From: Populus alba
Taxonomy: Eukaryota > Streptophyta > Magnoliopsida > Malpighiales > Salicaceae
Length of the DNA stretch: 64,000 bases
Assembly: GCF_005239225.2 (NCBI RefSeq)
Contig: NC_133301.1
Coordinates: 6,535,157-6,599,156 of the forward strand
Direction of reading: 5' to 3'
The notes beneath the pieces were generated by a model. The model ran no database searches, had not been told where the DNA came from, and saw only the letters and a list, made by a program, of their open reading frames with translations. Below are positions 20,962-33,060 of the stretch, piece after piece; the first letter of the stretch is position 1, and each line of letters begins with the position of its first letter. The position numbers and the translations under genes are program-made.

Positions 20962-21164
20962 TTTTTTTTTGGTAAGCTGACTTATGTATTAAAAGAAAAT
21001 GATACAAAGAATATAATGGGGCATACCAAGATTTACAATGAGGACAGAAACGAAAACCAACAAATGGCTACAGGCTAGCCACAACAAAACAAAAACTTGG
21101 ACCAACTAGATATGCTAGGGGGTACAAAAACAACCAGCTAAAACATCAAAATTAAGAGTCCATG

Positions 21165-24100
21165 TTATTGACCCTCCAAAGTCTTTTGGATCCTTATGTT
21201 TTCATCTGTTTGTTGAACATTCCTCATTAAAACAAGCTTATCGCGAATGATACATTCGATTTGATCAAAAACCAAATTCGAAGCTTTAGACACATCTGCA
21301 AAGATCCTTGCATTCCGTTCTTGCCAGATACAATACACTGTAGCTGCAAAACCCAGTTTACGAGAAAAGTTGACGAAACTTTTTCCATGCCAAGAGACAG
21401 TGGCCAATCGAATCCCATTCATCCAAGCTTTTTGTCATTCTTGGAATGTCGCATCTATCACAAACATTCCACCATAATGCTTTCGCAAAGGAGCATTTCG
21501 AAGAACAAGTGGTTGTGATCTTCATTATTGCAGAGACAGAGTGAGCACCTATTGGGACCATGAATACCAAACTGATGAAGTCTATCCTGCGTTTGAGAGT
21601 TTCCGTTGGATAGCCACCCAAAGAAGAAATGCATGTCTTGGGACACCATTCTTGAACCACACGATGTCATGCCAATCAACCATTTGATGATGAATTCTTA
21701 GTTGTTTCCCAAGCTACTTTGACTAAGAAACTCTGATTTTGGCGAATCCAACCAAACAATCTCATCCTTTTGCCCCTTAGGAGTAGAGGTGGAAGGAATA
21801 GCTTCTAAAATGGGGTGCCAGCCAATAGCATTGAGTGATAGGAATTCTCCATTCTAAGTGATTAATCAGCACGTTCACTCTCGCGTTGTGTTCCATACCT
21901 GAATCATAGATGAAACGTTCACCGTAGGTATCAGCGAGCGGGCTGTGAGGGTGTCCAATTGTCAAACCCATAGAGAGGTTGTCATTCCATCTCCGATGAC
22001 GTGCTTCATCTTCGGCCATGCTAAGGATCTGAGCTTTAGAATCTTTCCCCAAGCCCAAGAGCAGCTTCCTGGCGCCTTGATTGTCCAGAAATTCCTACCT
22101 CGCAAGAGATTGGATCTGATCCAAGTAGACCAGATTGAGCCATCTGAGTCATTGCACAAGTTCCAAATATGTTTCAACAAGGCAATCTTGTTCCATTCTG
22201 CTATCCTTTTTTATGCCTAGCCCCCCACTCCTTTTTTGGTAGACATACCTGATCCCAAGCCACTTTAGCCCTGGTAGTGCTCATATCTGAACCTGACCAA
22301 AGAAAGGATTCATAATTTGCTCAACATTTTTCACTACTTCCCCAGGTAATAGGAATAGAGATGCCCAATAGACCTGGATGGAGACTAAGACTGAGTTAAT
22401 CAGTTGCTACTCGCCCTGCGAAAGAGAGTGTTCTACAGGTCCAATGTCGAACTTTGGCGGTAATTCGATCCACGAGGCCCTTACAATTAACAGCCTTTAG
22501 TCTGGACGAGATAAGAGGCACTCCCAAATATTTCATAGGAAGCTCCCCCTCTCTAAACCCAAGAATACTGATAATCTGTTCCCTCTCAGCTCCTAACGAA
22601 CCGCTCAAGAAGATGTCACTTTTGTTTGGATTTTGGATATAGACCTGATAGAACCTGAAACTCTGTGAGTACATTTTTGATCATACGGATTGAATGTACA
22701 TCCCCTTTGCTGAATATCATCAAGTCGTCGGCAAAGCAAAGATGAGAAATTCTGTCCTTCTTGCATCTCCAGTGGAACTTGAAGTTTTGGTTGGCACTCA
22801 TATTGCAGAACAGCCCTGACAGGATTTCCATGCATAGGACAAACAAATATGGAGATAATGGATCACCTTGTCTCAGCCCTCTCCCCCCTTGGAAGTAACC
22901 CGCAAGTTCACCGTTGACGTTGATTGAGAATTGACATGATGTAACACAAACCATGATCCAATCAATGACTGTTCTTAGGGAATCCCATTTTTATCAACGT
23001 AGCATCAACGAAATCCCACCGAACAGAGTCATAAAGCCTTCATCAGGTCTACTTTCATAGCACAACGAGCAGGACCCGTAGTTGTGTGATAGCCTTTCAT
23101 TAGTTCCTGAGACAAAAGAATATTGTCGCTGATTCTCCGTCCAGAGATAAAAGCTGTTTGATACGGACCTACTAAGGATGGTAAAACAACTTTCATTCTC
23201 CCAGCTAGAATCTTCGCGATGCATTTGTATACTGTATTGCAGCAAGATATAGGACGAAAATCTGTCAACCTCGTAGGATTAGCAACTTTAGGGATAAGGG
23301 AAATGGATGTAGCATTCATTTCTTTAAGCATTCTACGAGTCTGGAAGAAGGAGCTAACAGCGTTGATTACATCTTCCCCCACTATGTGCCATATTCTTTT
23401 GAAGAAACCTGCGTTGAAGCCATCTGGACCAGGAGCTTTGTTGTTTTTCAAACTAAACATAGCATGCTTAATCTCTCTCTTGTTACATCTTGTGCTAGTA
23501 CATGCTGTTGAGTTGCCGACAATTTGTAAATAATTGCCGATTGCATCACTTCCTCGTTCAGGACCCTAGGCATCTGTTTCACTCCCAATACACGCTGGAA
23601 GTATGCAATTACTTCTGATTTGACTGCCTCGTGTCCTTCAGCGACTTCTCCATCCTCCCTTGTAACCGAGAGAAGCTTATTTCTATTCTGTCTACCATTT
23701 ACTGATTTGTGAAAGTAGCTAGTATTCTGATCCCCCAAGCTAAAGCCATTGTATCCTTGCCTTTTGTCTGAAAAAAACACTCTTCCGCTCCTGACAGTAG
23801 AAGCATAGTTACGAACAGCATCTCTTTCTCGCATACGCAATGTTGGATCCTCAGGCGCTGTATGCAGAGCTTGTTGAGCCCTATCCATGTGATCTTTTGC
23901 ATCTTTGACTCTATCGGAAATATTGGAGAAGTGAGTCTTATTGAAATGTTTTAAGTTCCTGCTTTAGCTTCCTTAGTTTGCAACACAGTTGATACATTGG
24001 ACAACCTCTTGAATGCTGATCCCATACTTTCTTCACCAAGGCATGAACTCGTCATGATCCATCCACAATCGAAGAATCTGAATGGTTTCTTTATGTTCTG

Positions 24101-24817
24101 AACATTTGCCAGTGACTTTTACCACCATGGGAGAATGATCTGACATACCAGCAGGCAAGAATCTCGCTTCCGACAATGGGAAGCGCATATTCCACTTCTC
24201 ATTCACAAGCACTCTATCTAGTTTTCGCATAATCATATTCTCAGGACATTGGTTTCGTCCAAGTATAATGCATACCTGAATACCGAAGATCATCCACTTT
24301 CGCTTCACGTATACATGTTTCCAATCTGTCCATATGACCAGCCCACGTAGAAGACCCCCCTAACCCTCTCTGACTGGTTGCGGATAGCATTAAAGTCCCC
24401 ATAAGAATCCATGGGTTGACTCCCATCCATCACTACGACTCACAATATCAGACCATAAAGCCTCACGTACAGATGCATTATTGTCTCCGTAAATGATTGA
24501 AGTATTAAAACAGATATTGGTAGCTAATATCATGACAGAAACATGGATAGCCTGGTCTGACATTCCCAGAACAATCCACCTTCACCAAATCAGGCATTCC
24601 AACAAACCCAAATACGACCACGGACAAGAGAAATCATAATTATACAAGAATGACCAATTACGCAGAAGAAGTTGCGAAACATTATCTTTATTCCTGTCTC
24701 TAACCGAGTTTCAACCAAACCAAAAAAAACCATCCTCTCTTGATGGATGAGCTGACGCAGTTCTGAATGCTTTATGGGATCATTCAAACCTCTAACATTC
24801 CAACATCCAATAATCAT
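21165..24817 (-). pseudogene. LINE ORF2: endonuclease, reverse transcriptase, zinc domain (frameshifted)
   Basis: The likely start is the ATG at 24815-24817, MIIGCWNVRGLND, the apurinic-type endonuclease opening motif. MSDHSPMVV near 24130 is the endonuclease SDH box. The reverse transcriptase lies at 22400-23460 with [28 protein letters not shown] and the catalytic FADD near 22715. A zinc-binding C-terminal domain (WLSNG, then CSLCLCNN) is near 21450-21650. At least five one-base shifts split the frame, for example near 23035, 23500 and 24360; the part after the SDH-containing segment differs from copies 1 and 5 in where it is broken. Full-length ORF2 would be about 1200 residues. The copy is dead although ORF1 is open. 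Confidence 0.9.
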
Positions 24818-25123
24818 AGGGAATAGAGAGGAGTACCAAACATCAACACACGGATTACCTTGACTTGCCCCCCCCCTCGAGGAGCCAGATTTCTTACTCT
24901 TCTCTGACAAGCCTGGGAGAACCCGTTTTCTTTTTTTCTAGAGAGTCTCTAGCCTTGCTAGCTAATTGATTAATAAAAAAGTTTCCCCGTCAGAAGAAAT
25001 CGGACTTTGCGGACTTGTTGGGATCAGTGACGTCGACTCCTTATCATCATCTTCCTTACCTGTACCACCTCCCATAACTCCAATATCAACATTCACCTCA
25101 TGACTAACAGGTTCATGGTTGCA

Positions 25124-26401
25124 TTACAGATGGTTGAAACTTTGATCTAAAGAAGTACATGCATCCCCTTCCTCCGGCACCATGTCTGCTCGTAAGCTCT
25201 TCAAAATAAGAGGAGAGGTAGGATTTTCATCTTCATAACAACCAGCATTGGGCACATCTAATGTCGCAGATTCATTCGTATTACAATCAGCACTATGTAA
25301 AGCAGATGCTAAACAACCATTCTCATTACAATTAAGCTCTTTAGATGCCAAACAATCATTCTCACCAATCGTAACACCCTTATTTCGCTTACCAACTACC
25401 TGCCATTGAAGTTGATTCTGCTTATTATCTGCATGTTTAGAGTTCACAGCTCCTATTTTCCTTTTGCCCTCTGCCCCCATTGTACGATCATCAACTTTAC
25501 TGGTAGCACATATCGCTGTGGTATGTCCAAAGACATTGCAATTATTGCACCTTGAAGGAATCCATTCATAATCTGCTGAAATTGTTATGAATAACCCATT
25601 TGGACAACGAAGGTCGTATTCCTTCACCAGTGTTTTCGAAGCTTCTATCTCAACGCAAACTCTTGCGTAGCTAAGCCTTTTACGCAACAATGTAGTAAGG
25701 TCAGCATGAAGGGGAACCCCAATAGCACTCGCTACACAACTCAGCCCCTTAACAGTCCAATACTCGAGAGGAACATTGTAGAGCTTAACCCATACCGGAA
25801 CTCTATCCATATCACCTTTCAAAAATTGCATGTTCGGATGCCAACGTTTAAGCACCAAAGGTCTGTTGGCCATGTGCCATGGGGCTCTCTCTAGAACATT
25901 AGTGGCGCGATCGACAGAATCAAAAGTGAAGAGAAAGAATCCATTATCAGAAGATAAAATTTCGGATAGACCGTGGGAGCCCCATATTCTTTTAGCAATA
26001 GAATTAACAACAGGATTGGGTAATTTCTGACCCACGAAATGACCAACTAGAGTGGATTTCCAAAGTTCACAGCCATCCTCAAACACATCAAGTGGAGGAG
26101 CTACTGTCACACGACCATCAGTTATTGCGGGGGGAGCAAAATGCAAGTTACGGACTGGATTCATATCAAGGGACATCCTACCCTTATTGTCATCAACATC
26201 AGAGCCCTTCAAAGCATTTAAAAAATTCAATTTGGGGCTAAGGTGTAGCTGTTCTTGTTGCTTAGACCCAACCTTCAACTCATCACCTTTAGAACCCAAC
26301 ACAGGATTCATGTCATGACTATTTAGCATGTCTTGGAGCTCTAATTGTAAAGCATGTCCAGATTTAACTCCATTGTGTTGTTCAATGTCAAAGCTAACCA
26401 T
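25124..26401 (-). CDS. LINE ORF1: DUF4283 and zinc-knuckle RNA-binding protein (425 aa)
   Basis: An open frame begins with a TTG at 26449; the first ATG is 26399-26401 and is preferred, giving 425 residues. Residues about 112-254 form the DUF4283 domain common in plant LINE ORF1 and gag-like proteins (STLVGHFVGQKLP, WHMANRPLVLKRW, RVPVWVKLYNVP). A CX2CX4HX4C knuckle, CNNCNVFGHTTAIC, lies at 285-298. The C-terminal third is low-complexity, rich in Asn, Cys and Asp. The product would package LINE RNA. ORF2 starts about 300 bp further on. No interruption was seen. Confidence 0.9.
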   Translation of the reverse strand: MVSFDIEQHNGVKSGHALQLELQDMLNSHDMNPVLGSKGDELKVGSKQQEQLHLSPKLNFLNALKGSDVDDNKGRMSLDMNPVRNLHFAPPAITDGRVTVAPPLDVFEDGCELWKSTLVGHFVGQKLPNPVVNSIAKRIWGSHGLSEILSSDNGFFLFTFDSVDRATNVLERAPWHMANRPLVLKRWHPNMQFLKGDMDRVPVWVKLYNVPLEYWTVKGLSCVASAIGVPLHADLTTLLRKRLSYARVCVEIEASKTLVKEYDLRCPNGLFITISADYEWIPSRCNNCNVFGHTTAICATSKVDDRTMGAEGKRKIGAVNSKHADNKQNQLQWQVVGKRNKGVTIGENDCLASKELNCNENGCLASALHSADCNTNESATLDVPNAGCYEDENPTSPLILKSLRADMVPEEGDACTSLDQSFNHL

Positions 26402-26579
26402 TGGAACAAATTTGACAGCAGAACACAAAGACAATTTGGCAGCATACAAATACTAGAAAAAACTCAGTCCAAGAAGCACTAATAAGCGACCAGCACTACG
26501 ATTGGAACACCGATCAGTTCAAACATCCCAACGGTTCAAAGGAAGATACACATGTTTATGTATAACATATTCAAAAATC

Positions 26580-27130
26580 AGCACAGTTTAACGGTTGGAT
26601 CGCCGCAGATCTTAATTATACTGAAACTGACCTGAGAATGACGACCTTCTGTTGAACATGTAGAAAACGTTGCTGGAGGCTTAATTTCTAATCTCCACCG
26701 TTCAGAATGTGTATCATAACCAGATGCATCACATATGCAAAAATAAGCTTGATCCAACGGTGGAAGAAGGAGAAATATGTCGGCGGCTCTGACTGTTCCG
26801 AGAAGGATTTCTCCAGAAATATTCAAATGGCTGGCTTCCGCAGGAGGAATCCAATATGGACGATCCCTCTGGACAGAATGTAGGCAATATCGATGTTCAC
26901 AACATACCAAAAAATAGTCTGGATCCAACGGTATAACAAGGCAAAATGGGCCGGCCACTCTGACAGCACTAGGGGGTTTTCCAGAAAATTTCAATTGTCC
27001 AGATTTCTTAAACAGCGGCAGCTTTAGAAGATCCCTCCGGTCAGAATGTAGACAATAGTTCAGTTCACAACATAACCAAATCTTGGCTTGATCCAACGGT
27101 GGTCGCCGGAGATATGGCTGTTGGAGCACC
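26580..27130 (-). repeat. Three tandem units of about 170 bp in the LINE 5' UTR
   Basis: The anchor GATCCAACGG (plus reading) recurs at 26751, 26922 and 27090, spacing 171 and 168 bp. Other shared words follow in order (CAGAATGTAGACAATA-like, GTTCACAACATA, TTTTCCAGAAA). Both spacings are multiples of three, and one minus frame without an ATG stays open for 183 codons through all units. The array resembles promoter monomers of some animal L1 elements in position, but no promoter motif could be assigned. Confidence 0.8.
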
Positions 27131-27192
27131 GCCCCTTTGAATCTTTCCTCTCTAACCTCTCTCTAATTGGAATAGTTGGGCTAGTTCTGCCA

Positions 27193-27207
27193 CTAGATTA
27201 ACCATTT
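27193..27207. repeat. LINE target-site duplication, right copy
   Basis: CTAGATTAACCATTT, identical to 20947-20961, and continuing directly into LTR C sequence (AACAAG). Confidence 0.95.
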
Positions 27208-28011
27208 AACAAGTAAGGTATTAAGAATTAGTAAGATAAAAAGATAAGACATGTTAATATTAAACATTAAGGTCTATGTTGAGTTTACACCATACTTTTT
27301 CTTACACCATTAGTGTAACATTTTCACCTTGACATAATAAACTTAGCTAAACATAATCAAGAAGAGAAACATAAATAAACAAAATAAGAACATAAATAAG
27401 ATACAATTTAACTAAGTAAAGGAAACTAAATGAAAAGCATAAATAAGATATTAATAAAAACAAAACTTAAGAATTACAAAAAAAATATAAAGAGAGAGAG
27501 CAAGAGCAAGTTCTTGCTCTGAACAACCAAGCCCCTAAATACATGGCAAATGCCTCCTTTTATAGGCCATAATTTGGAACTATTGATTTGATGACTAATT
27601 GTTGAGTGGGTGGCTAACTCTTGACTTGGTGAAAATCTTTATCTTCTTGTCTAAATAAAACATCATTGCTAGCATTAGAAATGGAATCACCTATACTCAT
27701 GAAAGTTATAGGAAATTGTCTTATCTTTCCAAGAAAAAACAATTGAGGTCATTTGGACTTCTAGAACTCAAGATATGGGTTGAAAATTGAACAGTGTTTG
27801 GGCTACAGGATAGATTCAGACTTCTTCATTGTTACTATAATTTGGACTTGAAAACGGCCATTTTAAATCTTGGACTCCACATGAAAGTTGTAGGCCTATG
27901 TCTTACCAAATCTGTCCAAAAACTTGAGGTCATTTGGACATCTAGAACTCGAGATATGACCCAATTACCGAACAGTGTTCCAGTTTGGACTACACCAACA
28001 TCTCTTTTCTA

Positions 28012-28665
28012 AGAAATTCAACATCACTTATTGAGCAGATATATAAATTTATTGAGAGTTTGTTTTTCTGGATATATTAATAGGAGTTAAATGATGAATG
28101 TCTTGCTTTGTGGAATTTGCAAATTATTTTTTATTTTAACGATTGATTACTAGGGACTAGTAATAAGTTGGTTGGGGGGTGTGATTACTACTTAAAACTA
28201 TATTTTTATCAAGGTTTTATATCATCATTTTGCACTTGAAGTATCAATAACTCCTTAACTAAAACATGTTTTATAATAACATATATAATAATATAAGATA
28301 CCTTTAATTTATGGTAAATGTTCATCTTAAATGCAGGCCTATCACATAAATAAAAGGATTGATTGATGAGTTTAAGTACTTAAATTGAAAGGACAAAGAG
28401 AGGGCCAAATTTAGAAAAGAGATGTTGGTGTAGTCCACACTAGAGCATTGTTCGGTAATTAGGTCATATATGGAGCTATAGACCTCGGATTTAGGTCTGC
28501 TTTATATGGATAGAAACGTAAGACATAGGCCTACAACTTTCATATGGAGTCCAAGATTTAAAAAGGTCGGTTTCAAGTCCAAATTATAGCAACAACGAAG
28601 AAGTCTGAATTTGTCCTACAACCCAGACACTATTCAGTGTTCAGCTCATATCTTGACTTCTAGAA
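28012..28665 (+). mobile_element. 3' end of element B: polypurine tract and start of 3' LTR
   Basis: After about 165 bp of AT-rich internal sequence comes GTTGGTTGGGGGGTG at 28168-28182, a polypurine tract, and then LTR sequence from TGATTACTAC (28182) in plus orientation to 28665. The LTR is of the element A type but inverted relative to LTR C, so 27700-28007 and 28385-28665 form an inverted repeat. The remainder of the LTR is replaced by an LTR1-family scrap. Confidence 0.75.
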
Positions 28666-29308
28666 GTGATACGGATTAACCCAACACCAAGCATAATCAT
28701 ACCAATGATTCATTAGAGGTGCCAATTGGGCCAATCATAAGAGCTAGGGCAAAGAAGCTTAAAGAAGCATTGAATGGGCTTGTTCAGAACTTATGGAGCA
28801 AGATGGACCTAGAAGGGCTTGGGACATTTAAGGAGCATGAAGGACAACCTTTAATTCATCTAGTTCAGGTCCAAGAAGAGGGAAGGACTATTTATTCTCC
28901 TAATTAAGTAAGGAAGTTAGCCATATCTTATTCCTAAAGAGGGAAGGACTATTTAATGTTTTTCCTAACATAGGAAGGAAAGTAATTAAATCAACAACAA
29001 AGGAGGGAATTTGTTTTCTTATTTGTCCAAGTTAAACAAGGAAATCCAAGCTAATCAAGGACATCAAAATAAAGGGGGCAGCAACACAAATTTGATTCTA
29101 GCATATTTAGGATGGTAATTTTCAGATTTTTATTATTTTTAATTATTTCTTCTTAGTTTTTGAGTTATTATTACTTATTTGGGTCAATTATAAGTTGTTT
29201 CATATAAGTCTATCTAAGGGGGTCCCATTAGGGTTTCTTTAAATCTAGAGTCAGTATAAATAAAGGTATAACCAAACATGTAAGGTTACACAATTTTCAT
29301 ATCAATAA
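28666..29308 (+). mobile_element. LTR1-family Ty3 fragment: integrase tail plus partial LTR
   Basis: It starts in the integrase C-terminal tail (GPIIRARAKKLKEALNGLVQ) and passes through a deletion that removes the polypurine tract and LTR start. It then follows LTR1 to CAATAAAC at 29308, stopping before U5. About 40 bp of gag-protease linker from the same family follow at 29309-29350. Confidence 0.85.
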
Positions 29309-29350
29309 ACATGAGATCTTCCATACGAGATTTCAAATTCAAGATAAGGT

Positions 29351-30590
29351 GTGTGAAATATATTTGTTTATTTTCAAATAAGGTCTGCGTCATGATTTGG
29401 TAGTTTTTAAGAGTTTGGGTTTGCTGTCAGCCAATGAGCTAATTTGAGCCCGAGTTTTCACCACCTTTTGCATTGTAAAATAAGCCTATTTTATATGGTT
29501 TTCAATTTAAGAATGTCATCTTTCCATATTGTCAACTATGCATGCAATGGAGTTTTATACGAGAAGTTATGTGTCTCTATGTGTGTTCCAGAAGTAAATA
29601 ATGTTTGTTATTTTTTATTTATCTAGTTTTTTGAACAAAGTCATTTATGTCATTTTGTATATCATAGACTTAAGGGGTGTTCAAAGTATATAAATGATAT
29701 TTTTAGACCAAGTATTAAAAATCTTTTAAAACAATATAAAACTTTTCAACTTCTTCTTTTGAGAGTTTTCTTCCTTGTTCTTTCATTTTTAGATTTGGTT
29801 AAAGAAAAAAAAAACAGATTTATCACTCCTAATCACAAAGAGTGTGATGTCTTTATCCAAGTTGGAATTCCTTTGTGACTTTTTTGACTTGTCAAAGAGT
29901 TTCACTCAAACCTTATCCATTATTTTCATTACAAATCATGTAATTTTCAACCTAAACACCATAAAAAAAAACCCATATAACCAAACCTATCTTCCTTCAT
30001 CTTCATATAAGATTGCTAGTTTGTTTGAGTTAGGAACCCAAGGCATACCAATCGATCGAAACTCACTAGAATGTGGGTTTTTTAACTTTTATTACCAAAA
30101 ACTCCATTTTAATTATTTTTGCCTAAAACACCTAAGAAACACCATACCTCAATAAAGTAATTTATAGTCTTTAAAATAGAAAAACTCCATTTGAAATTGA
30201 AAAAAAAAACCATTCAAAGCTCAACGTGTATTTTCTAGCAAAAAAAAAGACCAAAACATCACCACCATCGATCTCCTCTTATAAAGAAAACCTATCGCCA
30301 AGATTGTGATTTTTTATTGCGTGAATATTAGCAACCAATAACTTACACTCTCTTCTTTCATTTTCCAGTGCCTTTCTCTCTTCCCTCTCAATATATAGGT
30401 CAGAAAATAAACAAAATGAACTTTTGAATGAAAATAAGAAATCAATAATTTATGAATAATTAAAAAATATCTTTGTGTTTTACAACATGGTCTTCTATTC
30501 TTTTTTTTTTTTTGTCTTCTATGTATTTTTTAATTTATCATAATGTATATAGCGAGTTGGCGGCACCTAGTCGGCCAGACCCGTGCGTCT
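29351..30590. other. AT-rich region, nothing recognised
   Basis: Both strands carry only short frames without family motifs. Poly(A) and poly(T) runs are frequent near 29805, 29965, 30200 and 30500. No repeat copy was identified elsewhere in the window. Confidence 0.5.
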
Positions 30591-33060
30591 GTGTCAAAAA
30601 ATTTAAAATTTTTCAAAAGCTCATTGGACTGCAAAAATAAACATTGTCTGATTCAAGCAAGATTTTTCATTCTATGTAGTAAACTTAACTGCAAACTCTT
30701 TTTTGTTTGTGCAACTTATTTTATACATTTGTTATGTTCGAAGATGAAAGAATGGAAAAAAACAATGTTGAGTTCTAAGTGATTTATTTCAAGTCTTCAA
30801 AATAAACTTTCATGTTTTGAATGCATTGTGGATAAAAATATTAATTTTATGTTTCCATCCAACTGTTGAACAATTGTTTAAAGGGTTTTTTCTTTTTTAA
30901 ATTTGAGATGTTGTTGCATGATCTAATTGTCAAAGTTTATTCTAACATTATAACTATTAATATATATGAAAATTTGAAATATATGATCACAAGAGAAACT
31001 TTTGAATTGATATATTATGTTGTAGAAAAATAAAATTCTATATATGTAAAAACAATTATTATCCCTTTTGACTATCTTAATTTATGCAAATTTTATAGAT
31101 AATTTCTTAGCTAAAATGAGAGATTAATAAAAAAAAAATTAGTGAATTTTAGGGATGTGTGTGGTTAACGTCTCAAGATAGAAGACAAAAATAGAAAAAA
31201 AGATAAAAAATATATTTGGTTAAAAAGACAAATATGAAAACACAACATAAATATGTTTTTAGAACAATTATAAGTATACTCCTATATTTTCAAAAAACGG
31301 AGCATGGATTTGGCATGGTTGCCAAATCTAGGTGTTAGGCTTATGCCATACCCAAGGCATAAGGGCCTAGCATTGCTGTCAGACCTAAGGTGCATGTCTG
31401 GCATGGCTGCCAAAACCGAGACATGCCTCTACATGGCTGCAAAGAAGACAAAAAAGAAACTATCTTGGGGGTATTTTGATTTTTTACATGGTATTTTGTG
31501 TAATTAAGAGGACAATTGGGGGCGTTTTAGTATTTTCATGATGTATTTGTTATTTTTTAATTGAAAAGCATCGGGTGCCTGTTTACTCACGCCCTAGCAA
31601 GTGGGTGGTACCTACACCATCAAGAAAGCACGTATGATGCTTTCTAGTTGCCAAATCTGGTTATCAATTGTTTAATTGGATGCACAATTTGTGTCCTCTT
31701 CCACATGGTGTGGCTTTGTGTAGACAAATAAATGGGTTGAATTGTCACTAGTGATTGATTGTTGTGTTTTTCTTTTCTTTTCTCGTTCCTGACAACTAAA
31801 GTGCACAATTGTCCTAATTTTTTGTTGTTTGTCAATTCAGGCATGAATGCTAGACCCAAGGTGCCTGAGCCTGACAACCATGCAAAACTGGCGCCTTAGT
31901 CTGCCAAACTTGTGCCCCTAGGTCTTGGTTTGGTAACCATACTAGACCCATGCCTAGGTCAAAATATTTAAAAAAATTTAAAAGCACAATTGGACTGCAA
32001 AAACAAATACTAACTCATTCAAGCAAGATTTTTTATTCATATGTAATAGAACTTAACTGCAAATTCTTTTTTGTTTGTGCAACTTATTTTATAAATTAGT
32101 TATATTCGAAGAGGAAAGAATGAAAAAAATGTTAAGTTTTAAGTGATTTATTTCAAGTCTTCAAAAATTAACTTTCTTTTTTTGAATGCATTATGGATGA
32201 AAATATTAATTTTATGTTTCCATCCAAATGTTGAACAGTTGTTTAAAGGTTCTTGCTTTTTTTGAATTTGAGATGTTGTTGCATGATCTAATTGTCAAAG
32301 TTTGTTACAAGGAGAGTTTATTTCTATATTATAACTATTAGTATATACAAAAATTTGAATATATGATCATAAGAGAGCTTTTAAACTTTTGAATTGATAC
32401 ATTATGTTGTAGGAAAAGACAATATTGTATATGTATAAGACCTGCTGTCTTTTTTACTATCTTAATTTATGCAATTTTGTAGATGATTTTTTCACTAAAA
32501 TTAGAGATTAATAAAAACAAAGAGTGAATTTAGGATGCATGTGGTTAATGTCCCAAAATAGAAGAAATAATATAAAAAAGATAAAAATATATTTGGTTAA
32601 AAATATAAAGATGAAAATACAAAATAATATGTTTTTAGAACAATTATAAGTGTATTCCTATATATATATTTAAAAAAAATACATGGGTTTGGCATAGTTG
32701 CCAGGTCGAGGTGCTTGGGTCAAGACAGACCCAGGTGCGGGTCTGCCATGGCTGCTAGACTCAAGGCGCGTGGGTCTAGCACGTTTATTTGGATTTGGCA
32801 AAACAAGTCAGATCCAAATTCAAAAGTTACATCGGACCATATGTTTAACTTGGGTGTCGGACCCAAGTAATGTGAGCTTGGCATGACTTCCAGACCTAAG
32901 ATGCTTGAGTCTATTATTGTTGCCAGCTTGTATATTGGGTTTGGCTTGGTTGTCATATCCAAAGCACTTGGGTTTGCGTTTAGGTATGGCATGGTTGCCA
33001 AATCCATGTTACTTGGGTCTAACAAAGAGTTGAGTGGAGGTTTAAAAATTAACATACTTA
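30591..33060. repeat. Duplicated unit with a degenerate palindromic minisatellite
   Basis: Two related units of about 1.37 kb start near 30600 and 31970 and have drifted by many small changes. Each has some 700 bp of AT-rich DNA followed by a GC-richer stretch (31300-31440, 31840-31950, 32690-33020). That stretch is built on interleaved words such as TGGCATGGTTGCCA, AGACCTAAG, CTTGGGTCT and GGTGC. The words pair with each other, so single strands could fold repeatedly. An inverted copy lies at 61679-64000. Confidence 0.75.

Larger units (their letters stand above)
20962..27192 (-). mobile_element. Full-length L1-type LINE with 15-bp target duplication
   Basis: About 6.23 kb between perfect 15-bp direct repeats. 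The left edge is a T run, i.e. the poly(A) tail in minus orientation. In element order it has a 5' UTR with about 170-bp tandem units, ORF1 (25124-26401), ORF2 (21165-24817, broken) and a 3' UTR. Four other pieces of the same family lie at 1-1594, 38837-39291, 43391-43702 and 54093-56649, all minus. Confidence 0.95.
20386..28011 (-). mobile_element. LTR C: Athila-like LTR interrupted by a LINE
   Basis: A third copy of the element A type of LTR in minus orientation, in two parts: 20386-20961 (starting TGATACAACC, with triplet arrays near 20510-20560) and 27208-28011. The full-length LINE lies between. The second part reaches further into the LTR than element A's 3' copy does, then breaks at ACATCTCTTTTCTAAG near 28007 without the AATCA end. 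No internal region accompanies it, so it is a truncated solo LTR. Confidence 0.8.

Noticed and set aside
26578..27129. 183-codon minus frame as a protein-coding gene
   Set aside because: It has no ATG at its start and is made of the LINE 5' UTR repeats; kept as a repeat and as an open question, not as a CDS.
30543..30782. 79-residue plus frame in AT-rich DNA
   Set aside because: No motif, and the sequence belongs to the duplicated minisatellite-associated unit; its second copy near 31965 does not keep the frame.
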